Positions 24,083-31,906 of a stretch of DNA of 35,650 bases are shown piece by piece; positions within the stretch are counted from its first letter, which is position 1, and each line of letters opens with the position of its first letter. Both the position numbers and the translations under genes were made by a program. The DNA is from Sphingomonadales bacterium (GTDB lineage: Bacteria > Bacteroidota > Bacteroidia > UBA7662). The DNA lies in assembly GCA_016872125.1 (NCBI GenBank), contig VHBD01000001.1:1-35650 (forward strand). The letters are read 5' to 3'. The notes beneath the pieces are model-generated. The model was given only the letters and a program-made list of their open reading frames with translations, did not search any database and was not told the origin of the DNA.

Positions 24083-25454
24083 TGGATTCCGCCATCACTC
24101 GCTCCGAGAGCAAGGGTAAATATTGATCCAAATCACCCGCCCCAACGGTGACAATGATATCGGCCTCGCTGGCCAAAATCGTGTCCAGCCAGGTTCCATC
24201 CTGCAATGCATCTTGGCCAATGCTGATCACAGGACAGGTCATGTTGCTGGCAATAAGGTCGCTGTTCACCCCTGCAATGGGGAGTTCTCTGGCGGGATAA
24301 ATGGGAAGCAAGATGCATTGATCCAAAGCACTGAGTGAGGATGCAAATTCAGCGGCAAAATCACGGGTCCTGCTGAACAAATGAGGTTGAAAAATACCTA
24401 AAACACGGCTATGGGGATGCATCAAACGAATACCGTGGATTAAAGCCTCAATTTCCCGGGGATGATGAGCATAATCGTCAATCAACCAACGCCTGCGACC
24501 CCGGGCCACATATTCAAAACGCCGTTTGATGCCGCGGAAATCGGCCATCGCCGGCGCTATGGACTCCGGATTTACCCCGCATTCCAGGGCAATGGTGATC
24601 GCCGCCAAGGCATTTTCGATATTATGTGTGCCGGGCAGGATGCTTGGTATATCCTTGATCACAACTTTCCCGCAATAATCAAACCAAAAGTATCCTTCCG
24701 CAACAGCAATGTTATCCGCCCATATTCCCGAAGGTTCCCCGTAACGAAGATGGGTTACCCCTTCCATGGATTTGAGGTCCAAACCATGACGAGTGACCAA
24801 GGTCTTGCTGGCCGATTGGGCAAATTGTCTGTACGATTTGAGCACCGAGTCAGCATCGCCGTACACATCCAAATGGTCTGCATCGGTGCTGGTCACCACG
24901 GCCCATTGGGGTTGCAATTCATGAAAGGAACGATCGTATTCGTCTGCTTCCACGACCATCATGGAATCCGGACCGCCCAACATAAAATTCGAACTTGCAT
25001 TCACGCCCAATCCACCGAGGAATGCCGTTACATCCACCCCGCCGCAACGCAGCAGATGAGCGACCAAGGACGAGGTCGTGGTTTTGCCGTGCGTCCCTGC
25101 CACCGCTACCGTAGGCCTCCGTAGGGTCAATAGCCCCAACATTCTGGACCTTTTGATTATGGTGTAATTGCCGTTCCTGAAAAAATTCATCCAAGCCTGA
25201 TCCAAAGGAATGGCAGGGGTATAAATCACCAAACAATGCTCCGGGTGCTCATCAAAAGGAGACGGGCAAGCCGCGGGATCCAGATGGTGCAAAATAACCG
25301 CCCCCTCCCGTGACAAGGCATGGGTCAAATCCGTTTCGGTCCGGTCGTAACCTGCTACCTCTTTGCCGGAACTCAACAAGAACCGCGCGACGGCACTCAT
25401 GCCGATCCCCCCAATACCCACGAGGAAATAACGCTTATAGGCCATAGGGTTCAT
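24057..25454 (-). CDS. murC: UDP-N-acetylmuramate-L-alanine ligase
   Basis: This 465-residue cytosolic ligase adds L-alanine to UDP-MurNAc with ATP, the first peptide step of peptidoglycan precursor synthesis. The N-terminal UDP-binding Rossmann motif is LVGIGGIGMSAVARFL (11-26). The ATP loop is GTHGKTTTSS (120-129). The ADHLDVYG segment and the DDYAHHPREIEA motif with C-terminal GIFQPHLFSRTRDF are typical MurC. I chose the ATG at 25454, which overlaps the murG stop as ATGA; upstream codons are not MurC-like. MAYKRYF at 25445 is a second possible start. Confidence 0.97.
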   Translation of the reverse strand: MNPMAYKRYFLVGIGGIGMSAVARFLLSSGKEVAGYDRTETDLTHALSREGAVILHHLDPAACPSPFDEHPEHCLVIYTPAIPLDQAWMNFFRNGNYTIIKRSRMLGLLTLRRPTVAVAGTHGKTTTSSLVAHLLRCGGVDVTAFLGGLGVNASSNFMLGGPDSMMVVEADEYDRSFHELQPQWAVVTSTDADHLDVYGDADSVLKSYRQFAQSASKTLVTRHGLDLKSMEGVTHLRYGEPSGIWADNIAVAEGYFWFDYCGKVVIKDIPSILPGTHNIENALAAITIALECGVNPESIAPAMADFRGIKRRFEYVARGRRRWLIDDYAHHPREIEALIHGIRLMHPHSRVLGIFQPHLFSRTRDFAAEFASSLSALDQCILLPIYPARELPIAGVNSDLIASNMTCPVISIGQDALQDGTWLDTILASEADIIVTVGAGDLDQYLPLLSERVMAESNVKESDER

Positions 25455-26596
25455 GGGCTCCCTCCTTCCTGTATCATTTGTAACATATCCTTGGCAATCT
25501 GGTCCGCTGCATCGGGTAGCGCCATGGCCTTGAGGGCTTGGCCCCATTGTTGCAAGGCGCCAGCCTCGTTCTCTTGGGGATCATCGTGGTGCATAGCTGA
25601 CCAGCGCTGAAGCATGTCCGGTAATTCCTCAGCGAGGTCTCTGTCGCTGCTCATCCAGGCTGCGCTACGTTGTACCCAATGAAGGGCATTGTGATGCTGA
25701 TGATTTTCGGCGACATAAGGCGATGGCACCAAGATGCAAGGCTTGCCCACTACCGCCAATTCGCTCATCGTCCCTGCGCCCGCTCTGCTAATGATAAGAT
25801 CCGCTGCCGCATAGGCCCTATCCATTTCCTGTACAAAAGGCCGTACAATAAGTTTATTGGGCATGCTTTGAATTAAATCTTGAGGGACATCACAGGATTT
25901 ACCGCATTGCCAAATCCAAGCGTATTGACGATCACCAGAACGTAGAACTTTTTCGACGGCTTCGTTAATGGCCCTTGCCCCCAGGCTACCCCCCAACACA
26001 AGGATGACTTTGAGGGTGGCGTTTAAACCCCAACGAGACTTTGCCTCTGCCTGGTCCTGCAAGGGTTTGGTAATCAAGGACCGTATAGGATTTCCCAAAC
26101 AACGGATCTTCTTCTCCTCAAAGAAGCGATTCATGCCGTCAAAGGCCACATAAATGCGCTGCGCACGACGAGAAAGTTGAAGGTTGGTCTTGCCCGGTAT
26201 TGCATTTTGTTCTTGAATAACCGTCCTAAGGCCTAGCATTTGAGCCATCCATAACAAAGGACCGCTGGCGTAACCCCCAACCCCCACCACCAAATGTGGG
26301 CGCTTTTGCAGCAACAAAATCAGGGACTTCGTCGTGGCCAAAAGCAATTGCAAAGGCAATTTCCAATTGGCCCACAGGGAACTCCTTTGGAAGCCGCTAA
26401 TCCATAGGCCTGTTATAGGAAAGCCTGCCAAGGGAACTTGGGTCATTTCGATTTTGCCCAAGGCACCCACAAAATGGATTTGAGCGGAAGGCTCCAACCT
26501 TTGGAAAGCCTGCGCTATGCTAATTGCCGGGAACACATGGCCCCCGGTACCCCCACCGCTAATCAAGACTCGATAGGCTTGTATAGCATTAGACAT
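25451..26596 (-). CDS. murG: Lipid II-forming GlcNAc transferase MurG
   Basis: This 381-residue peripheral membrane glycosyltransferase adds GlcNAc to lipid I, giving lipid II. The N-terminal signature LISGGGTGGHVFPAISIA begins at residue 11, with HLVVGVGGYASGP (101-112) and QEQNAIPGKTN (128-138). The C-terminal domain has LVLGGSLGARAINEAV and RAGAGTMSELAVVGKP, which binds UDP-GlcNAc. The start MSNAIQAYR at 26596 overlaps the ftsW stop by 8 bases (ATGTCTAA); the upstream frame is not MurG-like. It ends in an ATGA overlap with murC. Confidence 0.97.
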   Translation of the reverse strand: MSNAIQAYRVLISGGGTGGHVFPAISIAQAFQRLEPSAQIHFVGALGKIEMTQVPLAGFPITGLWISGFQRSSLWANWKLPLQLLLATTKSLILLLQKRPHLVVGVGGYASGPLLWMAQMLGLRTVIQEQNAIPGKTNLQLSRRAQRIYVAFDGMNRFFEEKKIRCLGNPIRSLITKPLQDQAEAKSRWGLNATLKVILVLGGSLGARAINEAVEKVLRSGDRQYAWIWQCGKSCDVPQDLIQSMPNKLIVRPFVQEMDRAYAAADLIISRAGAGTMSELAVVGKPCILVPSPYVAENHQHHNALHWVQRSAAWMSSDRDLAEELPDMLQRWSAMHHDDPQENEAGALQQWGQALKAMALPDAADQIAKDMLQMIQEGGSP

Positions 26597-27836
26597 AGGC
26601 CAACTCCTTTCCGGGTCTGTTTCCCCCATTATTCATCTTACGGTCGGTATCTTCTTCACCTTCCTGGGCAACGGCATCGCCCTCTATATCCAATTCGGAC
26701 CAATCCCCCTCCCCGGTCATGTCCCTGCTGATGCTTAACACAACCCCCATGGCCAATGCATTGATCAAAATCGAGGAACCCCCGTGGGACAAAAAGGGTA
26801 GGGTCTGCCCGGTTACCGGAAACAAATCCACGGAGACCGCCATGTTGACCATAGCTTGGGCCATAAGGGCCATGCCTAGACCGGAAGCCAACAAAGACCC
26901 GAACGTTGAGCGGGCATGAATTGCGATTTTACGAATTCGGTAAAATAACCCTAGGTACAACAGCAACACAAAGGCCGCTCCAAAGATGCCATATTCTTCA
27001 AGCACAATGGCATAGATATAATCCGAGTAGGCATGTGGCAAGAAATTGCGCTGAATACTGTTCCCTGGGCCTTTGCCAAATAACCCCCCGGAGGCCACGG
27101 CAATTTTGGCTTGTACCACCTGAAAATCTTCTCGCTCGATGGATTTATCGCGATCCAAATAGGCCTCTACCCGATTCACCCAGACCACCACCCTGGGCCA
27201 TCCAAGCGCATACCCCACTAACACGAACAAGGCCAAGAAAACCACACAAGCTCCAACGGCCTTAAGCAAATCCTGAAACCTGGCGCCTGCTATCCATATC
27301 AAGCCCAATCCCACGGACATCAGCATCAAACCCGTGGACATGTTTTCTTTGGCAATCAAAGCGGTGCATACCGCAAGGCCCAAAAACAATTTATCCCAAC
27401 CGCCCCTAAATTTCAGAATCCCATCCCCAAGCAAGGCAAGGCCTCTAGATAACCAGAAAAAGACAAGAAGCCTTGCGGGATCGGAGGCTTGAAAACTAAA
27501 TTTCAAGTAGGGAACTTCCACCGATCGGGAGGCTTCGTTGATGTTTTGGCCAAAAAACAAAGCCCATAACAACAAGGAAACTGCAAGGTAGATTCCCCAA
27601 CTGGACAATCGACCCCACCACAAATAAGGGATGCGATGCATCAGCAACATCAGCCCCATACCTGCCATAAGTTTTGCACCATGCCCGAACAAGGCCTTTT
27701 CGGTATTCCCATCATACTTGTTAAGGGCGAGCTGTCCAGTGGCCGAATAAATCAAAGGCAACGAAAAGACCATCAAGATCCCGATCAGGATCCATAAGGT
27801 GCGATCGCCTTTGAACAATGCGGTGGATTCGGTCAT
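26589..27836 (-). CDS. ftsW: Septal peptidoglycan polymerase FtsW (SEDS family)
   Basis: This 415-residue multi-pass membrane glycosyltransferase polymerises lipid II with FtsI. Around nine to ten hydrophobic helices are visible. The catalytic Asp is probably D272 in AYSDYIYAIVLEEYG, and the SEDS signature PVTGQTLPFLSHGGSS (340-355) is complete. The usual QPSE-type motif reads QASDPARL (116-123). The C-terminal ~40 residues are a cytosolic acidic/Asn-rich tail. It lies 15 bases after murD and overlaps murG by 8 bases. FtsW rather than RodA is supported by its place between murD and murG. Confidence 0.96.
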   Translation of the reverse strand: MTESTALFKGDRTLWILIGILMVFSLPLIYSATGQLALNKYDGNTEKALFGHGAKLMAGMGLMLLMHRIPYLWWGRLSSWGIYLAVSLLLWALFFGQNINEASRSVEVPYLKFSFQASDPARLLVFFWLSRGLALLGDGILKFRGGWDKLFLGLAVCTALIAKENMSTGLMLMSVGLGLIWIAGARFQDLLKAVGACVVFLALFVLVGYALGWPRVVVWVNRVEAYLDRDKSIEREDFQVVQAKIAVASGGLFGKGPGNSIQRNFLPHAYSDYIYAIVLEEYGIFGAAFVLLLYLGLFYRIRKIAIHARSTFGSLLASGLGMALMAQAMVNMAVSVDLFPVTGQTLPFLSHGGSSILINALAMGVVLSISRDMTGEGDWSELDIEGDAVAQEGEEDTDRKMNNGGNRPGKELAYV

Positions 27837-27851
27837 GGGAGAAATTTCTGC

Positions 27852-29222
27852 TTAGAGGTTATTCACAAATTGTTTGAATTGCCTACCACGGTCTTCATAA
27901 TTTTCGAATAAATCAAAGCTGGCACAGGCAGGGGACAACAGCACCGCATCGCCCTTCTGCGAGAGTTGATAGGCCCTTTGAACGGCTTCTTGCATGCTGA
28001 TGACGTTGACCATCACGGGGACTTTGCCCCCAAAGGCCTCGTGCAATGCCCGGTTATCCTTGCCCATGCATATCAGAACCTTGACACGATCCTGAACTAA
28101 GTCCATCAAAGCAGAGTAATCGTTGCCCTTATCCACCCCTCCGGCAATCCATAACACAGGTTTATCCATAGACTCAAGGGCATACCACGTCGAATTCACG
28201 TTAGTCGCTTTGGAATCGTTGATATAATCCACACCCCGCACGCGGCCTACCTTTTCGAGACGATGCTCCAATTGATCAAAATTGGTGAGGCTCTCTCGGA
28301 TACTCTCTTTGCGAACCTCCATCAACTGCGCAACCACTGCAGCAGCCATGGAATTGTAGGCGTTGTGACGCCCGTTCAGGGCCAATTCATTCAAAGGTAT
28401 GGACATAGTTTCGGCGTTAATATGAGTATGAATATGATCACGGTCGACAAAGGCCCCTTGGGTGAAGGCCAATGGTTTACGAAAAGAAAAGGTGTACGAG
28501 CGGTAAGGACCTTGTGCAGTCTTCAAGATTTGTTCAGCACTTACGGGATCATCCGAAGACCATACAAAATGGGATTCTTGGTTCATGTTCCGAATCATTC
28601 TAAATTTAGAATCCACGTAATTCTGCATCACGTATCCGTAGCGGTCCAAATGATCCGGCGTAATGTTGGTGAGCACCCCGATATCAAAACGCGTTTGATC
28701 CAAAGCATCCAATTGGAATGAGCTCACCTCAAGGACATAAACCTCTGGCCTTTGATCCAGGGGCTTTTGGAGATCCAAGGCAACGGCTCCCGCAAAACTC
28801 TTCCCCATATTGCCTGCAAGGCCAGCTCGAATACCACCTCGAACAAGGAGGTGATGGGTTAAAAGCGTGGTGGTGGTTTTGCCGTTCGTACCAGTAACTC
28901 CCACCAATTTAGCTTGCGTGTGGGCCGCCGCAAATTCAATTTCATCCACAACACGATACCCTTGATCCAGAGCCCTTTGGATCAAAGGAATTTCCGGGGC
29001 AATCCCAGGACTTTTGATTACCAAATGAGGAGAGAATTCATCTATTTCTTTCACACAATTGGATTCGCCAGCAATGCCCATCGCAGCGAGCTGCTGCAAT
29101 CTGCTTGGCGATATCCCGGATTGGTCCCATACGGCTACCTCCATGCCCAATACTTGGCCCAAAGCCGCAGCACCGCATCCGCTTTCCCCCGCACCGAGGA
29201 CCAATAGCCGTTGACCCTTCAT
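27852..29222 (-). CDS. murD: UDP-MurNAc-L-alanine:D-glutamate ligase
   Basis: This 456-residue cytosolic ligase adds D-glutamate to UDP-MurNAc-L-Ala. The N-terminal Rossmann motif is VLGAGESGCGAAALG (8-22), and the ATP loop is VTGTNGKTTTTLL (109-121). NITPDHLDRYG and the LNGRHNAYNSMAA helix are typical, and the C-terminal domain carries VDYINDSKATNVNST and LLSPACASFDLFENYEDRG, a strong MurD signature. The ATG overlaps the mraY stop as ATGA. The carbamylated lysine expected by homology lies in the YVDSKFRM stretch. Confidence 0.97.
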   Translation of the reverse strand: MKGQRLLVLGAGESGCGAAALGQVLGMEVAVWDQSGISPSRLQQLAAMGIAGESNCVKEIDEFSPHLVIKSPGIAPEIPLIQRALDQGYRVVDEIEFAAAHTQAKLVGVTGTNGKTTTTLLTHHLLVRGGIRAGLAGNMGKSFAGAVALDLQKPLDQRPEVYVLEVSSFQLDALDQTRFDIGVLTNITPDHLDRYGYVMQNYVDSKFRMIRNMNQESHFVWSSDDPVSAEQILKTAQGPYRSYTFSFRKPLAFTQGAFVDRDHIHTHINAETMSIPLNELALNGRHNAYNSMAAAVVAQLMEVRKESIRESLTNFDQLEHRLEKVGRVRGVDYINDSKATNVNSTWYALESMDKPVLWIAGGVDKGNDYSALMDLVQDRVKVLICMGKDNRALHEAFGGKVPVMVNVISMQEAVQRAYQLSQKGDAVLLSPACASFDLFENYEDRGRQFKQFVNNL

Positions 29223-30355
29223 CGCAATTTCAATAAGGTGAAGGTCATGATGACCAAAAGGATGGTCACAATCCAGAAGCGTGTGACTATTTTAGGCTCG
29301 GCCATACCTCCTAATTCGTAATGATGGTGGAGTGGCGCCATGCGAAAAATTCGACGACCTTCACCGTATTTCCGCTTGGTATAGCGAAACCAAGTCACCT
29401 GAAGGATTACCGATAAACTCTCCACAAAAAATATCCCGCAAAGAATCGGCAACAACAATTCCATTTTGATAATCAAGGCCACCGACGCAAAAGCACCGCC
29501 CAAAGCCATAGATCCGGTATCGCCCATAAAAACCTGGGCAGGGTACGCATTGTACCAAAGAAATCCTATACAAGCTCCGACCAAGGCCGCCATAAAGACC
29601 ACCACCTCTCCCGAGCCAGGGATGTACAAGATGTTCAAGTAAGTGGCTAATTTGATGTTACCCGTCATATAGGCCAAAATCCCCAATCCTGTACCCACGA
29701 TGGCGCTGGTTCCGGCCGCAAGCCCGTCGATACCGTCCGTCAGGTTCACTGCGTTGGTCACGGCGGTCACGATGAAAACAATGATTGCGAAATAGGCTAA
29801 CCAAACCATGGTAGGGTCCCAACCAAGTTTCGCATAATCAAGGCCGTATTTCGTAATGGGCAAGTTGGTCTTGAGGGCAAGGTGAGCGATGTCCTTATGA
29901 TAGAACAACAAGGTGGCGATGAGCAAGCCCAAGCCCACCTGTCCAATGACTTTGGACCGCGAGCGTAGCCCATTCTTGTCTTTGAGAAAAACCTTGATAT
30001 AATCATCCGCACCGCCAATGACCCCCATCCAAAGGGTTGCCACCACCATAACTAGCACATAAATATTGTCTAATCGTGCGGAGAGCAACGTAGGGATGAT
30101 CATCGCAATGAGCAAGATGATACCCCCCATGGTTGGGGTGCCTTTTTTGGATTGGTGAGCCGCCGGTCCACTTTCGCGAATACTCTCCCCAATTTGTTTA
30201 CGGACCAACCAGTCGATAATCCTCTTTCCAATAAAAAGACTAATGAGTAAAGCAAGGGCGGCAGCCAAAGAGGCCCTGAAGGTGATGAAACGAAAAGCGC
30301 CAGCACCACTCAAATCCCAGACCTTATCCAAATACTCAAAAAGATAATACAACAT
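29219..30355 (-). CDS. mraY: Phospho-MurNAc-pentapeptide translocase
   Basis: This 378-residue membrane enzyme transfers phospho-MurNAc-pentapeptide to undecaprenyl phosphate, giving lipid I. Ten membrane helices are expected. Motifs in order: HQSKKGTPTMGGI (67-79), GGADDYIK (114-121, the Asp pair at 117-118), NLTDGIDGLA (204-213), FMGDTGSMALGG (276-287) and APLHHHYELGG (340-350, the histidine triad). These cover the Mg site and the nucleotide pocket. It begins 3 bases after murE; murF, which normally sits beside it in proteobacteria, is absent. Confidence 0.98.
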   Translation of the reverse strand: MLYYLFEYLDKVWDLSGAGAFRFITFRASLAAALALLISLFIGKRIIDWLVRKQIGESIRESGPAAHQSKKGTPTMGGIILLIAMIIPTLLSARLDNIYVLVMVVATLWMGVIGGADDYIKVFLKDKNGLRSRSKVIGQVGLGLLIATLLFYHKDIAHLALKTNLPITKYGLDYAKLGWDPTMVWLAYFAIIVFIVTAVTNAVNLTDGIDGLAAGTSAIVGTGLGILAYMTGNIKLATYLNILYIPGSGEVVVFMAALVGACIGFLWYNAYPAQVFMGDTGSMALGGAFASVALIIKMELLLPILCGIFFVESLSVILQVTWFRYTKRKYGEGRRIFRMAPLHHHYELGGMAEPKIVTRFWIVTILLVIMTFTLLKLR

Positions 30356-30358
30356 AAT

Positions 30359-31906
30359 TCAGCTTATAGAAGATGAGGATATCGGTAATTTTTCCAAGAA
30401 TTCAAATTGCTCCTGCAATTGTTTCGCGTCGTCAAAAGGATGGCGAATGCTGGCGATTTCTTGGTAGGCCTCATGGCCCTTGCCTGCAACCAAGATCATA
30501 TCGCCAGAGCTAGTCCACTGAACAGCCATTCGTATCGCCTGGGCCCTGTCAGATTGGCGGATAAGCGTCTTTGGTCCTGTGTGAATACCTGACGAATCCA
30601 TCACGGCGGCATGTTCTGGGATACCCACCATCATTTCATTCAGGATTTGTTCCGGATCTTCGTTACGTGGATTATCGGAGGTTAGGACCACCGCATCGGA
30701 ATGCAGATAGGCAATGGCGGCCATCAATGGCCTTTTGCCGCGATCCCTATCACCTCCGCAACCCACGACCGTGATGATGCGAACCCCATATCCCGCAATA
30801 CCCCTGAGTGTCAACAAGACCTGCTCCAACGCATCGGGGGTGTGAGCGTAATCCACCATGCCCAAACGGCCATCGGGTCCCTTGACGCTCTGCATACGTC
30901 CGCTTGGCGGAGTCAAATTTCGCATACCATCTTGCAAATCATCAGCACTGCCTCCCAATAACCTACCCGCGGCGTAAACCGCCAAGGAATTGTAAGCGTT
31001 GAACTTTCCGCTTAATCCGCAAGACAAAACATAACCTTCTGCTTGATAGCTTATGGACGACGCATCCAATACCAGATCCTTACCCCAAAAGTTATCGCCC
31101 AATTGAGGATGTTCAGAACCTTCTCCCTCGAATCCGTAAGCATAACAACGAGCAGAACTTGCGGCTACCATAGCCTTGCCGTACGGATCATCCGCATTGT
31201 ACAAAGCAAAGGCCTCCTTACCCAAACCGTCAAAAAAAGTACGCTTGGCCATGAAATAATTTTCCATGGTACCGTGGTAATCTAAATGATCCCTGGTCAA
31301 ATTCGTGAAAAGACCGCCTGCAAAATGCAAGCCGCTTACCCGATGCTGTGTCATGGCATGCGAGCTCACCTCCATAAAGGCATGGGTACAGCCCTCTTGC
31401 ACCATTTTATATAACAAATTATTTATTTCAATGGCGTTGGGAGTGGTATGGGTTGAGGGAATTTCTCTTTGGCCGATTCTGCAGGAAACCGTGGATATCA
31501 AACCTGAATTGTGGCCTAAACCATTGAACATTTGATACAGCAAGGTGACCGTCGTGGTTTTGCCGTTGGTCCCGGTTACACCCACCAGCGTTAATTTCTC
31601 AGAGGGATTCCCGTAAAATGCGGACGCCACATACCCCAAAGCTGATGCGCTGTTCGCCACCTGAATGCAGGGGATTTCTTCTGGAAGATAATCTGGCCAA
31701 TGCTGTACCAAAACACAAATCGCACCCGCCTCAATAGCGGCAGTAACATAAGAATGCCCATCCACTTGGGTGCCGCATAGGGCTACGAACATCGCACCTG
31801 GAACAACACGACGATGATCGATGCACAAGGATCCCACCTCGATATCGAGCGACCCATGGGCCCTTAGGACCTCCACTCGACCCAACAAATTCCCAAGCGA
31901 AATCAT
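30359..31906 (-). CDS. murE: UDP-MurNAc-tripeptide ligase, probably meso-DAP specific
   Basis: This 515-residue ligase adds the third peptide residue to UDP-MurNAc-L-Ala-D-Glu. The ATP loop is GTNGKTTT (112-119), the probable carbamylated lysine is K221 (FMAKRTFF), and LTRDHLDYHG is typical. The motif DNPRNEDP (411-418) marks enzymes using meso-diaminopimelate rather than lysine, so this cell's peptidoglycan is probably DAP-type. I chose the ATG at 31906 (MISLGNLLGRVE), which overlaps the ftsI stop as ATGA. The frame stays open 30 codons further upstream, but these are not conserved. Confidence 0.97.
   Translation of the reverse strand: MISLGNLLGRVEVLRAHGSLDIEVGSLCIDHRRVVPGAMFVALCGTQVDGHSYVTAAIEAGAICVLVQHWPDYLPEEIPCIQVANSASALGYVASAFYGNPSEKLTLVGVTGTNGKTTTVTLLYQMFNGLGHNSGLISTVSCRIGQREIPSTHTTPNAIEINNLLYKMVQEGCTHAFMEVSSHAMTQHRVSGLHFAGGLFTNLTRDHLDYHGTMENYFMAKRTFFDGLGKEAFALYNADDPYGKAMVAASSARCYAYGFEGEGSEHPQLGDNFWGKDLVLDASSISYQAEGYVLSCGLSGKFNAYNSLAVYAAGRLLGGSADDLQDGMRNLTPPSGRMQSVKGPDGRLGMVDYAHTPDALEQVLLTLRGIAGYGVRIITVVGCGGDRDRGKRPLMAAIAYLHSDAVVLTSDNPRNEDPEQILNEMMVGIPEHAAVMDSSGIHTGPKTLIRQSDRAQAIRMAVQWTSSGDMILVAGKGHEAYQEIASIRHPFDDAKQLQEQFEFLEKLPISSSSIS

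Noticed and set aside
24462..25124. Plus-strand open frame of 220 codons opposite murC
   Set aside because: It is antisense to the MurC ATP-binding and central domains, with Cys/His-rich nonsense composition and no start context.
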